The position numbers were made by a program, and so were the translations under genes. Positions 1-8,636 of a DNA stretch of 64,000 nt are shown piece after piece (the stretch's first letter is position 1; each line of letters begins with the position of its first letter). The notes below the pieces were generated by a model, which saw only the letters and a list, made by a program, of their open reading frames with translations, searched no databases and had not been told where the DNA came from. The stretch spans positions 682,001-746,000 of the forward strand of contig NZ_AP025461.1 in assembly GCF_024347315.1 (NCBI RefSeq). The letters run 5' to 3'. Origin of the DNA: Vibrio atlanticus. Its GTDB lineage: Bacteria; Pseudomonadota; Gammaproteobacteria; Enterobacterales; Vibrionaceae.

Positions 1-122
1 ATGACTGACGTTCGTTCGTCTTCAGATAAGCCTTTCCAACCTATAATTTCATCCATTGTTCGAAAGCAGCCACTGCACATTCCGCCATTATTTTTACAAG
101 CCGCTCGGCAAGGTGTTTTCAT
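1..122 (-). CDS. DUF1289 family protein (5' part only)
   Basis: The minus strand reads from ATG at 122 down to the window edge. It begins MKTPCRAACKNNGGMC and continues SGCFRTMDEIIGW. Four cysteines in a C-x3-C-x6-C-x2-C pattern followed by 'GCFRT-DEI-W' are the signature of DUF1289, a family of short proteins of about 60-80 residues thought to bind a metal or Fe-S centre; function unknown. About 40 codons are visible and the 3' end lies outside the window. A plus-strand reading frame over the same bases has no recognisable features and is taken as its shadow. The family call is from motif recognition only. Confidence 0.75.
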   Translation of the reverse strand, partial: MKTPCRAACKNNGGMCSGCFRTMDEIIGWKGLSEDERTSV

Positions 123-280
123 CTATCTAACCCATGATTCATTTGTGCTGAAATGTAGCATATTTACTTCCCTTTTAAGAGTCAGCCAACCAAAAATGAC
201 CAAGTGAAAGAAGTAATTGAACTCGTAATGTTAAGGCTTTTCATGTAGCATCTCGCCCCTTTTGTTGAGTGGGGGATATT

Positions 281-1633
281 ATGTTTATTGGATTTGATTA
301 TGGAACAGCGAACTGTTCTGTCGCGGCGATGGTTGATGGAGAACCAAGCCTGTTACCATTGGAAGGTAGCAACCGTTATATTCCCTCAACTGTATTTGCA
401 CCTACTCGTGAGAGCGTTTCTGAGCACCTATTTCGCCATTTGAATATCAAACCGAGTGATGCGATTGGTGAGCAGGTGTTGCGACGTGCTATCGCTCTGA
501 ACCGAGAAGAGAGTATCGACCTAGTGCCAGAAGACATGGCATTTGGTCAGGCTGCATTGGACCTCTATTTGGAAGACCCTCGTGACGTTTATTACGTTAA
601 GTCCCCTAAGTCTTTCCTTGGTGCCAGTGGATTACATGATGTCCAGGTGAGTTTCTTCGAAGATTTAGTGTGTGCCATGATGGCGAATATCAAGCATCAA
701 GCTGAAATCACGACTCAAGAGCCGATCAAACAAGTTGTTATTGGCCGACCAATTAACTTCCACGGTCGTGGTGGTGAAGAAGCAAACCGACAAGCCGAAG
801 ATATACTCTCACGTGCAGCCAAACGTGCAGGTTTCCTTGATATCGCCTTTCAATTTGAACCGGTCGCTGCAGGCCTTGATTACGAAAGTACTCTGACTGA
901 GAACCAAACGGTATTAGTTGTCGATATTGGTGGTGGTACCACTGATTGCTCATTGTTAGAAATGGGGCCAAGTTGGTCTGGTAAAGCGAACCGTACCCAA
1001 AGCTTATTAGCACACAGTGGACAAAGGGTAGGGGGTAATGATCTTGATATTTACCTTGCCTTCAAACAATTGATGTCACCTTTCGGTATGGGTAGTAAGG
1101 GTATTTCGGGTATCGATATGCCGTTGACTCAATTCTGGAATCCAATTGCGATAAACAATGTAGAAGCTCAAAAAAACTTCTATTCAAGGGAAAACCTAGC
1201 CGCGTTAAAGTTACTTCGTAAAGAAGCTTCAGAGCCTCAAAAGTTAGACCGTTTAATGAAGGTCTATCACGATACTTTAGGTTACAGCATTGTACGTCGG
1301 GCGGAAGAAGCCAAGATTGCATTGGCAGAATCCTCCCAATATCGAACAGCAATCAATGTTGCATCAGATCTGATTGAGGTGGATATCTCCGTTGAGCAGA
1401 TGATTGAAGCGATTGAAACGCCAAAATCTAAGATGATTGAATTGGTCAAAGAAGCGATTCAACAAGGTCAGAAAAAGCCAGATGTCATCTACATGACGGG
1501 TGGTTCAGCCCGTTCTCCTATTCTTCGAGAAGCAGTACAACAAGCCGTACCGAATGTGCCAATTGTGAGTGGTAACTATTTTGGTTCCGTAACTTCAGGC
1601 CTAGCACGTTGGGCTGAGGTTTGCTTCAAATAA
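281..1633 (+). CDS. yegD: YegD-type Hsp70-family chaperone
   Basis: 450-residue actin-fold ATPase of the YegD branch of Hsp70. The N-terminal phosphate-1 motif is GFDYGTANCSVA (residues 3-14), the phosphate-2 motif VVDIGGGTTDCSLL lies near residue 215, and the adenosine motif YMTGGSARSP near residue 410. The protein stops after the nucleotide-binding domain, so the peptide-binding domain and lid of DnaK (about 640 residues) are missing, as in E. coli YegD, whose client is not established. The ATG at 281 follows a GGGGGAT ribosome site and gives the family's MFIGFDYG start; an upstream GTG at 269 is less likely. The gene is monocistronic, with a strong terminator 20 bases downstream. Confidence 0.93.
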   Translation: MFIGFDYGTANCSVAAMVDGEPSLLPLEGSNRYIPSTVFAPTRESVSEHLFRHLNIKPSDAIGEQVLRRAIALNREESIDLVPEDMAFGQAALDLYLEDPRDVYYVKSPKSFLGASGLHDVQVSFFEDLVCAMMANIKHQAEITTQEPIKQVVIGRPINFHGRGGEEANRQAEDILSRAAKRAGFLDIAFQFEPVAAGLDYESTLTENQTVLVVDIGGGTTDCSLLEMGPSWSGKANRTQSLLAHSGQRVGGNDLDIYLAFKQLMSPFGMGSKGISGIDMPLTQFWNPIAINNVEAQKNFYSRENLAALKLLRKEASEPQKLDRLMKVYHDTLGYSIVRRAEEAKIALAESSQYRTAINVASDLIEVDISVEQMIEAIETPKSKMIELVKEAIQQGQKKPDVIYMTGGSARSPILREAVQQAVPNVPIVSGNYFGSVTSGLARWAEVCFK

Positions 1634-1653
1634 GAATGTACTAACTTGTATTA

Positions 1654-1688
1654 GGGCAACCAGTCACGGATTGGTTGCCCTTTTTTTG
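1654..1688 (+). terminator. Intrinsic terminator of yegD
   Basis: A 9-bp stem GGGCAACCA / TGGTTGCCC (1654-1662 with 1672-1680) encloses a 9-base loop and is followed by a run of seven T. Confidence 0.93.
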
Positions 1689-2143
1689 TATTTTCTCTAG
1701 TGAACTTTCAATAAAGCAATAGCCAATAATTAATAAAGCAACTTTTCCTAGTTCAAATTGGGAATTGTTTCACAAGGCTAAATATTTCAGCACGGCTCAT
1801 TATGTTACAGGATGTTTCTAAGTTAATGGTATGTCGCAGAATGGTCTGGAAAGTCGTTTGTAGCCTAAGTGTCTAATGCTGTTTTTATGATTGAAAAATC
1901 AAAAAATTGAAGGTTTTTTATATCAAAATATACCAGAAACTAGTTTGAGGTTTGTTTTTAATGGTTTGTTTTTAATGGTATTTTTTGTTTTTATAGCGAG
2001 ATTTTTTTATTTTATATATTTTAATGCAACTTTTTTGTCAGTCGTATATTAGTGTTTTCCCACTTGTTAAATGCAGGTAACAACCTCTCCGTAAGCACGA
2101 GGTTGTTATGGAATCACTCTCCCAGTTACAAATGGATATGACA
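1689..2143 (+). promoter_or_regulatory. Porin promoter and long 5' leader with stem-loop
   Basis: A very AT-rich gene-free stretch between the yegD terminator and the porin start. Near its end, AACAACCTC (2079-2087) pairs perfectly with GAGGTTGTT (2099-2107) around an 11-base loop, and no U-tract follows. The stem sits 36 bases before the porin ATG, so it is more likely a leader structure (mRNA stability or sRNA control) than a terminator. I see no protein-coding signal. The promoter position cannot be fixed by eye. Confidence 0.5.
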
Positions 2144-3199
2144 ATGAATAAGAAACTTTTAGCGCTAGCAATTTCTGGTGCAGTATTTGGTACACAGGCA
2201 GTTGCGGTAGAGCTTTATAACGAAGACGGTACAGCCTTATCTGTTGGTGGTCACGTTTCTGTAAACCTGAATGGTTCAGAGAAAGGCGATACGGATGTTG
2301 GTACAAACTCACCACGTATCAACTTTAATGCTACGCAAGAATTAGGTAATGGCTTCACAGCTGACGCTAAAGGCGAATGGGCGCTTAATTACCTAAACGG
2401 TGGTGATGAGTCGTTTACTACTCGTCTTGGTTACGTAGGTTTAACTCATGATGAGCTAGGTCGTGCTGTTGCAGGTACGCAGTGGGCGCCATACTACGAT
2501 GTAGCTTCAGCTACTGATATGCCGATCGCTTTCGCGAACGATTTCTTATACGACAACCACGGTGCACTAGGTACTGGTCGTGCAGACAAAATGGCAAGTT
2601 ACCGCAACGGATTTGATTTTGGTGAAGCGGGTGAGCTTAGCTTTGGTCTAGGTTGGCAGGGCAGCAATGACGTAACGACTGACACTGAAAATGTTGTTGG
2701 TGGTGTTGTTGTTACTACTCGTTCAACGGTGTCTTACGATGACCGTATTCAAGCGACTCTTGGTTACTCAATCGCTGGTGTTAAATTGGGTTATGCCTTC
2801 AACACTGGTGACTTCAAAGAGGGTGGTGTTTCTAAGACGGCTGAATCTCACCTAGTTTCTGCTGCATACGGTTCTTACGGTTCAGGTTTATACCTAGCAG
2901 GTATCTACGCTTCAAACGAAAACATGAACGTAGGCCTTGAAGAAAGTGATGCATATGAATTGCTAGCGGCTTACGCTTTAGCGAACAGCTTAAACTTAAG
3001 CGTTAACTACGAAGTTGTTGAAGGCGAAGCGACGAAAGGCGCGGCAACACAAACTGACCGTGAAGAGCTAGCTCTACAAGCTGAATACAACTTTACGAGT
3101 AATGTTGTTGGCTACACTGGCTATCAGTTTGATCTAAACGATGCAGACAACAGAAAAACTGACGACAAGTGGACTATTGGTGCTCGTTTCTACCTATAA
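2144..3199 (+). CDS. Outer-membrane porin (OmpU-like, Gram-negative general porin)
   Basis: 351-residue outer-membrane beta-barrel forming diffusion pores for small solutes. The ATG at 2144 gives a classic signal peptide (MNKKLLALAISGAVFGTQAVA, residues 1-21) cleaved before VELYNEDG, the typical start of a mature Vibrio porin. Alternating hydrophobic and hydrophilic strands rich in Gly, Tyr and Asn run throughout, with FGLGWQGSND-type strands. It ends WTIGARFYL, with Leu in place of the usual terminal Phe. A longer reading frame from 2108 would add 12 residues in front of the signal peptide and is rejected. Likely osmotically or envelope-stress regulated like its relatives, but no operator was recognised. 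Confidence 0.9.
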   Translation: MNKKLLALAISGAVFGTQAVAVELYNEDGTALSVGGHVSVNLNGSEKGDTDVGTNSPRINFNATQELGNGFTADAKGEWALNYLNGGDESFTTRLGYVGLTHDELGRAVAGTQWAPYYDVASATDMPIAFANDFLYDNHGALGTGRADKMASYRNGFDFGEAGELSFGLGWQGSNDVTTDTENVVGGVVVTTRSTVSYDDRIQATLGYSIAGVKLGYAFNTGDFKEGGVSKTAESHLVSAAYGSYGSGLYLAGIYASNENMNVGLEESDAYELLAAYALANSLNLSVNYEVVEGEATKGAATQTDREELALQAEYNFTSNVVGYTGYQFDLNDADNRKTDDKWTIGARFYL

Positions 3200-3287
3200 G
3201 TCGCGACTCATTGAGTTTGACCACTATTATGCATAGTGTTTACTCCTTAAATTTACCTTTTTGGATACTGTCCTAGACACCATGCTA

Positions 3288-3325
3288 AGCCCTCTCAAGC
3301 CTTTTGGTTTGAGAGGGCTGCTTTC
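3288..3325 (+). terminator. Intrinsic terminator of porin gene
   Basis: An 11-bp perfect stem AGCCCTCTCAA (3288-3298) / TTGAGAGGGCT (3309-3319) is followed by GCTTTCGTT, a weak T-rich tail. Confidence 0.85.
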
Positions 3326-3380
3326 GTTCTATATGCATCTGTTTTAGCTTTCCCTTCATGTTACTCTGCCATTCATTTCA

Positions 3381-3440
3381 TCTACGTAGCTATGGTCTAC
3401 GCAGCGATGATCTACGTAGCGATGATCTACGTAGCTATGG
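3381..3440. repeat. 15-bp tandem repeat, 4 copies
   Basis: Four contiguous 15-base units: TCTACGTAGCTATGG, TCTACGCAGCGATGA, TCTACGTAGCGATGA, TCTACGTAGCTATGG. Each carries the palindrome TACGTA or a one-base variant. The array lies between the porin terminator and the next gene, in no convincing reading frame. The rest of 3326-3604 shows only the leader of the downstream gene. Confidence 0.9.
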
Positions 3441-3604
3441 CTCTTGTCATCAGTTCTTATACGTCGCGATCTTCGGATAAAAGTATTTAAATCATTTAAT
3501 TGAGCTAAAGATCAGAATTTAGATATTGGTAACCATCTTGACGAAGATTCTCTTTTAATGATGCGGTAAACTCTGCGCTCCAAAAAACAGTTTAGGGACA
3601 AACT

Positions 3605-4237
3605 ATGAGCAGCGTTGTAGATCAGGAGCAATTGATGAATTCGAAACGAACAGCAACACCCAGCAAAGTACTGTGTATTGGGCGCAATTATGTTGATCAC
3701 ATCGAAGAGCTTAATAATGTTATCCCTGACTCTATGGTGGTGTTTAATAAGCCGAGCACTAGCGTTACGTCTTCTCTATCATCTTTCCATCAAGAAACGT
3801 TACATTATGAAGCTGAAATCTGCTTCATTGTTGAAAACGGTGAATACTCTGCCGTGGGGCTAGGTTTAGACCTTACCAAACGCGAGTTACAAAGTAGTTT
3901 GAAGGCAAAAGGTCTGCCTTGGGAACGTGCTAAAGCTTTTGATGGTTCTGCTGTTTTTAGTCGCTTTGTTCCCATAGATAACTTGGACCTCTCTGACTTA
4001 AACATAGAGTTATTTATTAACTGTGTCCGCGTTCAAAAAGGGCATGTTGAACAGATGCTTTATTCCCCACAGACCATCCTCGAAGAGTTATCTTCTTATA
4101 CGACTTTGCTTGACGGTGATGTTGTGATGACGGGCACTCCGAAAGGTGTTGGAGAGGTACATCAAGGTGATATTTTCCTTGGTCGTCTAAAGTGTGGCGA
4201 AACCACTGTGATTGAGATCGAGTGGGTAGCACGTTAA
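3605..4237 (+). CDS. Fumarylacetoacetate hydrolase (FAH) family protein
   Basis: 210-residue single-domain FAH-fold enzyme; relatives are hydrolases, decarboxylases or isomerases of acyl-pyruvates and 2-oxo-diacids. Family motifs visible are LCIGRNYVDH near residue 22, the metal-binding HYEAEICFI segment (Glu-x-Glu near residues 63-65), KAFDGSAVF near residue 105, and GDVVMTGTPKGVG near residue 178. The length equals that of short YcgM-like members, so the substrate is probably a fumarylpyruvate- or oxaloacetate-type compound, but this cannot be settled from sequence. The ATG at 3605 has an AGGGA site 8 bases upstream; a second ATG at 3635, also with a GGAG, is possible. No partner genes adjoin it. 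Confidence 0.88.
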   Translation: MSSVVDQEQLMNSKRTATPSKVLCIGRNYVDHIEELNNVIPDSMVVFNKPSTSVTSSLSSFHQETLHYEAEICFIVENGEYSAVGLGLDLTKRELQSSLKAKGLPWERAKAFDGSAVFSRFVPIDNLDLSDLNIELFINCVRVQKGHVEQMLYSPQTILEELSSYTTLLDGDVVMTGTPKGVGEVHQGDIFLGRLKCGETTVIEIEWVAR

Positions 4238-4387
4238 TTAGTCTTTTGTATTTAGTTAATAAGTTGGTTTTACTGTTCATTGGTGGTATTTAATTCGATT
4301 AATTTAACACCTAGCAACTGATTGCATCTGGAAGGGTGTTGGTAATTGATATAAAATTCGTCTCCATTTTTATCAATACTGAAACCC

Positions 4388-5020
4388 ATGATCGATTTAA
4401 CCATCCTACCTGTTTACCTGACGGCCGTTGTAGCTCTTCTCCTTTTACCAGGCCCTGATATGTTACTCATCGCAAGCTCAAGCATGAGCTATGGCCGTAA
4501 AGTCGGTGTGTTTGCGAGCTTAGGTAATGCGACTTCTGGAATTATCCTGACAGTATTGGCAGCAATGGGCGTTTCAGCATTGATTGCGATGAGTCCAGTG
4601 GCTTTAAAAGCCCTTCATCTATTAGGCGGTGCATACTTATTAAAGATGGGGTGGGATTGTCTTCGAACAGAACAGGGCAATGCACCTGAGTTAAGCGACA
4701 ACCGTGCTGCAAAAGCGTACTACCAACGAGCACTTATTAGTAACCTGCTTAATCCTAAAGCGTTGGTTTTTTTCGTGATGTTCTTACCGCAGTTTGTATC
4801 GACGAGTATTGAAGCGACTTCGGGTGAGCAGATGCTCGTTCTGGGTTTATTGCTGAATGTGCTAGGTTTGACGTTCAACTTTTTACTTGTGGCGTTAGTG
4901 GGTACTATTGGTAAATCTTTGGTAGAAAATGCTAAGTTTCGTACCTATCAGCAAAAAGTGATGGGCGGAGTTTTCATCGTGTTAGCGGTGTGGATGTTGT
5001 CTTCTTTCTTTACCTCGTAG
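4388..5020 (+). CDS. LysE/RhtB-family amino-acid exporter
   Basis: 210-residue inner-membrane exporter with about six hydrophobic segments. The family signature PGPDMLLIASSSMSYGRKVGVFASLGNATSG is at residues 22-52, and the second half carries NLLNPKALVFFVMFLPQF (residues 116-133), both diagnostic of LysE/RhtB proteins that export homoserine, threonine, lysine or related amino acids. The specific substrate is unknown. The gene stands alone with a 150-base upstream gap and a shared bidirectional terminator downstream. Confidence 0.92.
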   Translation: MIDLTILPVYLTAVVALLLLPGPDMLLIASSSMSYGRKVGVFASLGNATSGIILTVLAAMGVSALIAMSPVALKALHLLGGAYLLKMGWDCLRTEQGNAPELSDNRAAKAYYQRALISNLLNPKALVFFVMFLPQFVSTSIEATSGEQMLVLGLLLNVLGLTFNFLLVALVGTIGKSLVENAKFRTYQQKVMGGVFIVLAVWMLSSFFTS

Positions 5021-5060
5021 ACTGCAACTCAAACAGTTTATCGGGGTTGGCCGCCGATAC

Positions 5061-5090
5061 AAAAATGGACGCTTCGAGCGTCCATTTTTT
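5061..5090. terminator. Bidirectional intrinsic terminator
   Basis: Perfect stem AAAATGGACGC / GCGTCCATTTT around the loop TTCGA (5062-5088), A-rich on the left and T-rich on the right. It serves the exporter gene on the plus strand and the convergent phospho-sugar mutase on the minus strand. Confidence 0.93.
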
Positions 5091-5147
5091 ATGTCTATCA
5101 GTTACATATTGTACTTCATTGAACTGATGTTTTGAAAGAATGATTAC

Positions 5148-6872
5148 CTAAGAGTTCAGCTCTTTCTGGTGTTGTTCGATGAGCTTATCCATGTACTCTT
5201 CACCGCGCTTGCGGGTATCGTCATAGGTTTCTGTCCCTTCGAACTTTGTTACCGTCTCATAATAAATCTTAACTTTTGGCTCTGTACCTGAAGGTCTTAC
5301 GATAATGCGTGAACCATCATCGAGGTGATAGATGAGTACGTCACTTGCAGGCAGGTTAATGGCTTCAGTATTGCCTCCAATGACGAAGCGTAAAGAAGAC
5401 TGCAGATCTTCAATCACAGAGATAGCGACACCGTTAATCGCTTTAGGCTGTGCTGAGCGGAGCTTAGAACCAATCGATGGTGAATCTGGGTCTAGGGCAA
5501 TACTTCGCTGCGCGTTGGTATGAACCCCATGTTCAAATGAAATTTGAGCGAGAAGATCCCAAACGGTTCGCCCTTGAGATTTTAACTCCTCAACCAGTTG
5601 AGCAAACACGACGATAGCAGACAGCCCATCTTTGTCTCGTACCTGAGTACCAATTGTGTAGCCTAACGCTTCTTCATAGGCGAACAAGAACTCGTTTTTC
5701 TCATCTTCTAATTGCATGCCAATATTCGCTAACCATTTAAAGCCAGTCAGCGTTTGGAAGTAAGTCGCACCATGGGATTGAGCCACTTTCTCAAGTAGAG
5801 TTGAAGATACGATACTGTTACCAACTAACTGGTTTTTAGTGTGTGGCTTTGATAGCAAGTAGTGCGCGAATAACACACCCACTTGGTCACCCGTGAGCAT
5901 TTTGTAGGAAGCATCTTCAGTTCTGACTTTATCATCGGTTCGAACGGCAACCGCAAATCGGTCTGCATCTGGGTCATTAGCGCAAGCGATGTCGGCATCG
6001 ACACTTTTTGCTAAGTTAACCACAAGATCCATCGCGCCTTTTTCTTCCGGGTTGGGGAAGTTTACGGTTGGGAAGTGACCATCTGGTTCTCTCTGTTCGG
6101 CAACACTGAACACCTTATGGAAACCAGAATCATGAAGTAGATCTTCCGCCATTTGTGCACCGACACCATGCATAGCGGTATAGGTGATGGTGGTGTTCGC
6201 CGATTCGATCTCTTTACTCACGTGTGGGCTCTGGTTGATCGCAGCGCGGTACGTTTGATAATAGCCTTCAGTTAACCATACCAACTTACCTTGTGTTTCA
6301 GCGTCACTAAGGCTCATCAATGGGATGGGCTTGGTCGATGCGATGTCTATTTCAGCAGCAATGCCTGCATCATGAGGGGGAATGATTTGAGCGCCATTCT
6401 CCCAGTACACTTTGAAGCCATTGTACTCCGGCGGGTTGTGGCTCGCCGTCACGACAACCGCCGCTGCCGCGTTGAAGTGCTCAATACCAAAGGCAACGAT
6501 AGGTGTCGCTGCAACATTCGAAGTTAGGTAAACCTTAATACCTAAAGCGGTGAGTACAGAAGCTGTATCAATCGCGAATTGCTTTGAATCTAAACGGCCG
6601 TCGTAGCCAACCACTACACCACGCATAGAGGCATTTGCGACATGTTCAATTAAATAGTGGCCAAGGCCTGTGGCTGTTTCTTGTATGACCAAGCGGTTCA
6701 TTCTATTTGGGCCGCATCCGACTTTGCCGCGCAGTCCCGCCGTTCCGAATTCTAATCGTTGAATAAAGCGGTCTTCAAGTTCGTCGTGCATTCCCTCATC
6801 GATAAGGTATTGAAGCTCTTCACGAGTTCTTGGGTCTGGGTCTCTCGCTAACCAGTTCATTGCATCTTGCAT
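5148..6872 (-). CDS. Phospho-sugar mutase (phosphoglucomutase/phosphomannomutase family)
   Basis: 574-residue alpha-D-phosphohexomutase of the PGM2-like type, interconverting hexose 1- and 6-phosphates in the cytoplasm. All four active-site loops are visible: the phosphoserine loop VVVTASHNPPEYNG (near residue 145), the Mg2+ loop NDPDADRFAV (near 300), the sugar-binding EEALGYTIG (near 405), and the phosphate-binding RPSGTEPKVKIYYE (near 530). The N-terminal FGTAGLRG is also typical. ATG at 6872 is preferred (AAGG about 10 bases upstream); a GTG two codons earlier is possible. It is distinct from the manB homologue at 21.2-22.6 kb. A near-consensus Fur box lies about 50 bases upstream, which is unexpected for this function. 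Confidence 0.92.
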   Translation of the reverse strand: MQDAMNWLARDPDPRTREELQYLIDEGMHDELEDRFIQRLEFGTAGLRGKVGCGPNRMNRLVIQETATGLGHYLIEHVANASMRGVVVGYDGRLDSKQFAIDTASVLTALGIKVYLTSNVAATPIVAFGIEHFNAAAAVVVTASHNPPEYNGFKVYWENGAQIIPPHDAGIAAEIDIASTKPIPLMSLSDAETQGKLVWLTEGYYQTYRAAINQSPHVSKEIESANTTITYTAMHGVGAQMAEDLLHDSGFHKVFSVAEQREPDGHFPTVNFPNPEEKGAMDLVVNLAKSVDADIACANDPDADRFAVAVRTDDKVRTEDASYKMLTGDQVGVLFAHYLLSKPHTKNQLVGNSIVSSTLLEKVAQSHGATYFQTLTGFKWLANIGMQLEDEKNEFLFAYEEALGYTIGTQVRDKDGLSAIVVFAQLVEELKSQGRTVWDLLAQISFEHGVHTNAQRSIALDPDSPSIGSKLRSAQPKAINGVAISVIEDLQSSLRFVIGGNTEAINLPASDVLIYHLDDGSRIIVRPSGTEPKVKIYYETVTKFEGTETYDDTRKRGEEYMDKLIEQHQKELNS

Positions 6873-6921
6873 AATCACTAAACCTTTTAATATCGGGGTG
6901 TCTTTCTGTTGATTTAATTTA

Positions 6922-6940
6922 AATGATACTGATTATCATT
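6922..6940. promoter_or_regulatory. Putative Fur box
   Basis: AATGATACTGATTATCATT contains TGATACT-G-ATTATCA, one base from the 7-1-7 Fur motif TGATAAT-N-ATTATCA. It lies about 50-66 bases upstream of the phospho-sugar mutase start, where it could overlap a promoter. The plus-strand gene coxB is nearly 500 bases away and less likely to be its target. Confidence 0.6.
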
Positions 6941-7270
6941 TCTATGAAAGCAATCGTAAAACTCGATTTAAAATAAATTCCAACAGTAAGGGAAAGGCAT
7001 ATGGGTAAAGTCACTTCAAATAATTGACTGTTTAATAAGTAAACTTACCTTGAACAATTGGATATCACTAACTAGCCTTTTACATAAATATAACAAAACT
7101 TAACAAGTTCGTCGTTTTTGAATCTTTAGTGGAAACTTACAACGCTTATGATCCGTATTGGTTCTTAAGTTGAGATGAGGTCAGCAGCCCGTTTATAGGC
7201 TAGCTCCATGTGAGTTGTAGATTGAGATTCAGCTTTTCATGTTCAGCTGGAATAACAATGAATGTTGTCT

Positions 7271-7388
7271 GGCTCGGAATGACACATAGCTCGTAATGAC
7301 ATGTAGTTCGTAATGAAACGTAGTTCGCAACGAATATAGCTCGTAACGAAACACAGCTCGCAACGACATTTAGGTCGCAAGTATCCAA
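7271..7388. repeat. 17-bp degenerate tandem repeat, about 6-7 copies
   Basis: Units of mostly 17 bases follow one another: GGCTCGGAATGACACAT, AGCTCGTAATGACATGT, AGTTCGTAATGAAACGT, AGTTCGCAACGAATAT (16), AGCTCGTAACGAAACAC, AGCTCGCAACGACATTT, then AGGTCGCAAG. The array ends 25 bases before the coxB start and so occupies its 5' leader or promoter. The rest of 6941-7270 shows no gene. Confidence 0.85.
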
Positions 7389-7412
7389 TTAGGAAGGATA
7401 AGGAGAGATCTT

Positions 7413-8636
7413 TTGAAAAGATTACTGGTTAGGCTAGCGTGGCTTTTGAAAAGTTTTGTTGTGGTTTTGGTGTCGCCTTTGGTGCATGCAAGCAGTGAAT
7501 ACAACATGACTCAAGGTGTCACTGAGATCAGCGGTAAGGTATACGAGCTTCATATGCTGATCTTCTATATCTGCTGTGCGATTGCCTTTGTTGTTTTTGG
7601 AGTGATGTTCTATTCGATTCTGAGGCACAGAAAGTCGAAGGGGGCGGTTGCTGCTCATTTTCACGAAAGCACGAAAGTAGAAATTCTTTGGACCATCATT
7701 CCTATTATTATCCTTATCGCTATGGCGATACCCGCCACTAAAACCTTAATAGCGATGGAAGACACATCCCAATCAGATCTGACCGTTAAAATCACAGGGT
7801 CACAATGGAAATGGCATTACAGCTATTTTGGTGAAGACGTTGAGTTTTTCAGCCTCCTAGCAACCAGTGACAAAGAAATTGAAGGCATCGAAGTGAAAGG
7901 CGCGCATTACCTGTTAGAAGTTGATAAGCCACTTGTACTGCCTATCAATCGCAAAGTCCGATTTTTGATGACTTCCGATGATGTTATTCACTCATGGTGG
8001 GTGCCAGCTTTTGCCGTTAAGAAAGATACCATTCCGGGTTTTATCAATGAGGCTTGGACAAAGATAGATGAGCCCGGTGTTTATCGAGGCCAGTGTGCTG
8101 AGTTATGTGGTCGTGCTCATGGCTTTATGCCGATAGTGGTGCATGCGATGGAAGAAGCTGAGTATGACGCATGGTTAGCCGAACAAAAAGAATTGGCGGT
8201 AGCCGCACAGCAAGCCGCGCAAGATGCATTAGATGCGTCACTTTCTTTGGAAGAGTTGAATACCATCGGTGAAGAGGTTTACAAAACTCGTTGTGCGGTG
8301 TGTCACCAAGTTAACGGCGAAGGTATCCCTGGAGCATTTCCTGCCATAAAAGGAAGCCCTATTGCGCTTGGCGATGTGGATGTTCATATCGACACCATTG
8401 TTTATGGTCGTGGCGGAACGGCGATGCAAGCATTCGATAATCAGTTAACTGAGAAAGAGATCGCAGCGGTAGTGACTTATCAACGAAATGCTTGGGGTAA
8501 TAACACCGGCGATATTGTTCAGGCTTCAGATATCAACGCTTATAAGGCGAAGCAAGAAGGCGGGGAACAAGCTTCAACGGACGAAACGCAAGGCTCAACG
8601 GATAAAGCACAAAACGATGCTAAGGAGCAGTTATGA
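7413..8636 (+). CDS. coxB: Cytochrome c oxidase subunit II with C-terminal cytochrome c domain
   Basis: 407-residue subunit II of an aa3/caa3-type haem-copper oxidase. It has a signal peptide (residues 1-26), two transmembrane hairpin helices (about 46-70 and 90-110), and a periplasmic cupredoxin domain with the CuA ligands: His in IHSWWVPAF and the C-x3-C-x3-H cluster CAELCGRAH followed by Met. After an Ala-rich linker comes a c-type haem domain (CAVCHQ near residue 294), marking the caa3 form. The tail (STDETQGSTDK) is low complexity. TTG at 7413 is the start, with AAGGAGAG 7 bases upstream. The stop overlaps the coxA ATG in ATGA, implying translational coupling. Confidence 0.93.
   Translation: MKRLLVRLAWLLKSFVVVLVSPLVHASSEYNMTQGVTEISGKVYELHMLIFYICCAIAFVVFGVMFYSILRHRKSKGAVAAHFHESTKVEILWTIIPIIILIAMAIPATKTLIAMEDTSQSDLTVKITGSQWKWHYSYFGEDVEFFSLLATSDKEIEGIEVKGAHYLLEVDKPLVLPINRKVRFLMTSDDVIHSWWVPAFAVKKDTIPGFINEAWTKIDEPGVYRGQCAELCGRAHGFMPIVVHAMEEAEYDAWLAEQKELAVAAQQAAQDALDASLSLEELNTIGEEVYKTRCAVCHQVNGEGIPGAFPAIKGSPIALGDVDVHIDTIVYGRGGTAMQAFDNQLTEKEIAAVVTYQRNAWGNNTGDIVQASDINAYKAKQEGGEQASTDETQGSTDKAQNDAKEQL

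Noticed and set aside
1..207. Plus-strand 68-residue protein at the window start
   Set aside because: The minus strand over the same bases encodes a convincing DUF1289 N-terminus; the plus-strand product has no recognisable features.
7271..7388. CRISPR array
   Set aside because: The repeats are directly adjacent with no unique spacers of constant length, and no cas genes are present; it is a degenerate tandem repeat.
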